Positions 41,403 to 41,522 of a stretch of DNA of 41,522 nt are shown piece after piece. The notes beneath the pieces are model-generated. The model had not been told where the DNA came from and did not search any database. It worked only from the letters and a program-made list of their open reading frames with translations. This DNA is from Lentimicrobium sp. L6 (GTDB lineage Bacteria; Bacteroidota; Bacteroidia; Bacteroidales; UBA12170): contig NZ_JABKCA010000055.1 in NCBI RefSeq assembly GCF_013166655.1, positions 1 to 41,522 of the forward strand, read 5' to 3'. A program made the translations under genes and the position numbers. Position 1 is the first letter of the stretch, and every line of letters begins with the position of its first letter.

Positions 41403-41485
41403 GCTAGCGCGGAAATGTTTTCCGTGCGAAAATATTAACATTAAGGAATGTATTTAAATCACACGGATTGCAAATCCGCGTTAGC
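41403..41485. repeat. Nested inverted repeat, possible dispersed element
   Basis: GCTAGCGCGGA (41403-41413) and TCCGCGTTAGC (41475-41485) are inverted ends with one mismatch. Each end also forms its own hairpin: CGCGGAAA with TTTCCGTG (41408-41426) and CGGATT with AATCCG (41464-41478). The interior is AT-rich and non-coding. Such GCGGATT-type palindromes are frequent between Bacteroidota genes (recollection, unchecked). Confidence 0.6.
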
Positions 41486-41522
41486 TTTGTTAAAAATAAT
41501 TAGAAAAATAAAAGTACGCGTT

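Noticed and set aside
1-41522. Search for CRISPR arrays, tRNA, rRNA, transposases, phage or toxin-antitoxin pairs
   Set aside because: No regular spacer-repeat pattern, cloverleaf, transposase motif or toxin-antitoxin pair was seen by eye; a covariance-model scan would be needed to exclude a cryptic RNA.

Overview
The window looks like chromosomal DNA from a low-GC member of the Bacteroidota, probably an environmental lineage near the Bacteroidales/Marinilabiliales (inference; there is no rRNA to confirm it). Reasons: at least 24 genes are preceded by the phylum-specific -7 promoter box TAnnTTTG, Shine-Dalgarno sequences are almost absent, and the gene content is typical of the phylum (YfiR/TonB receptor/histidine kinase module, EF-G paralog, paired DUF3857 proteins, DUF3109, CNHCP thioredoxins, many signal peptides and lipoboxes). 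Most of the window is housekeeping or envelope genes in short operons. I see no tRNA, rRNA, CRISPR array, intact insertion sequence or phage.

Layout. 0.2-3.2 kb: a nitronate monooxygenase-like flavoprotein, an archaeal-type P-loop ATPase behind a striking triple palindromic operator, and a cytosolic CNHCP thioredoxin. 3.2-7.7 kb (minus strand): a YfiR, TonB-dependent receptor and sensor kinase operon. 7.8-15.2 kb: YbaB, lipoate synthesis (lipA-lipB), phosphatidylserine decarboxylase divergent from a tiny S4 RNA-binding protein, a small membrane protein, an EF-G paralog without the catalytic histidine, a PfkB/adenosine kinase and a tandem zinc-ribbon miniprotein. 15.3-18.6 kb: a MATE exporter and a sulfide:quinone oxidoreductase-like protein followed by an unlisted 56-residue gene. 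18.7-24 kb: a secreted C1 peptidase with a pentapeptide-repeat-like partner, and an M3 dipeptidyl peptidase lipoprotein. 24.4-28.7 kb: ComF, a fused dipeptide-type ABC ATPase, an outer-membrane barrel and two redox proteins. 28.9-34.3 kb: two DUF3857 proteins, one with an intact transglutaminase triad and one without, then adenosylhomocysteinase. 34.4-38.9 kb: an outer-membrane protein broken at a G8 tract, YceI, pirin, an AraC regulator, a methyltransferase and a DUF3108 protein. 39.1-41.3 kb: a TerB-like protein, a DUF3109 Cys-rich protein and RfbA.

Connections. AhcY and the adenosine-kinase-like PfkB protein could act in sequence on S-adenosylhomocysteine and adenosine. The SQR, two thioredoxin-type operons, YceI, pirin and the Cys-rich proteins give the window a redox/sulfur flavour. 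The most notable observations are a probable phase-variable outer-membrane gene (G8 tract, intact second half in the -1 frame), the three-site 41-bp palindromic operator, the small SQR-linked protein, face-to-face promoters between psd and the S4 gene, and an EF-G paralog with Phe in place of the catalytic His. Promoter boxes also correct the starts of several genes.
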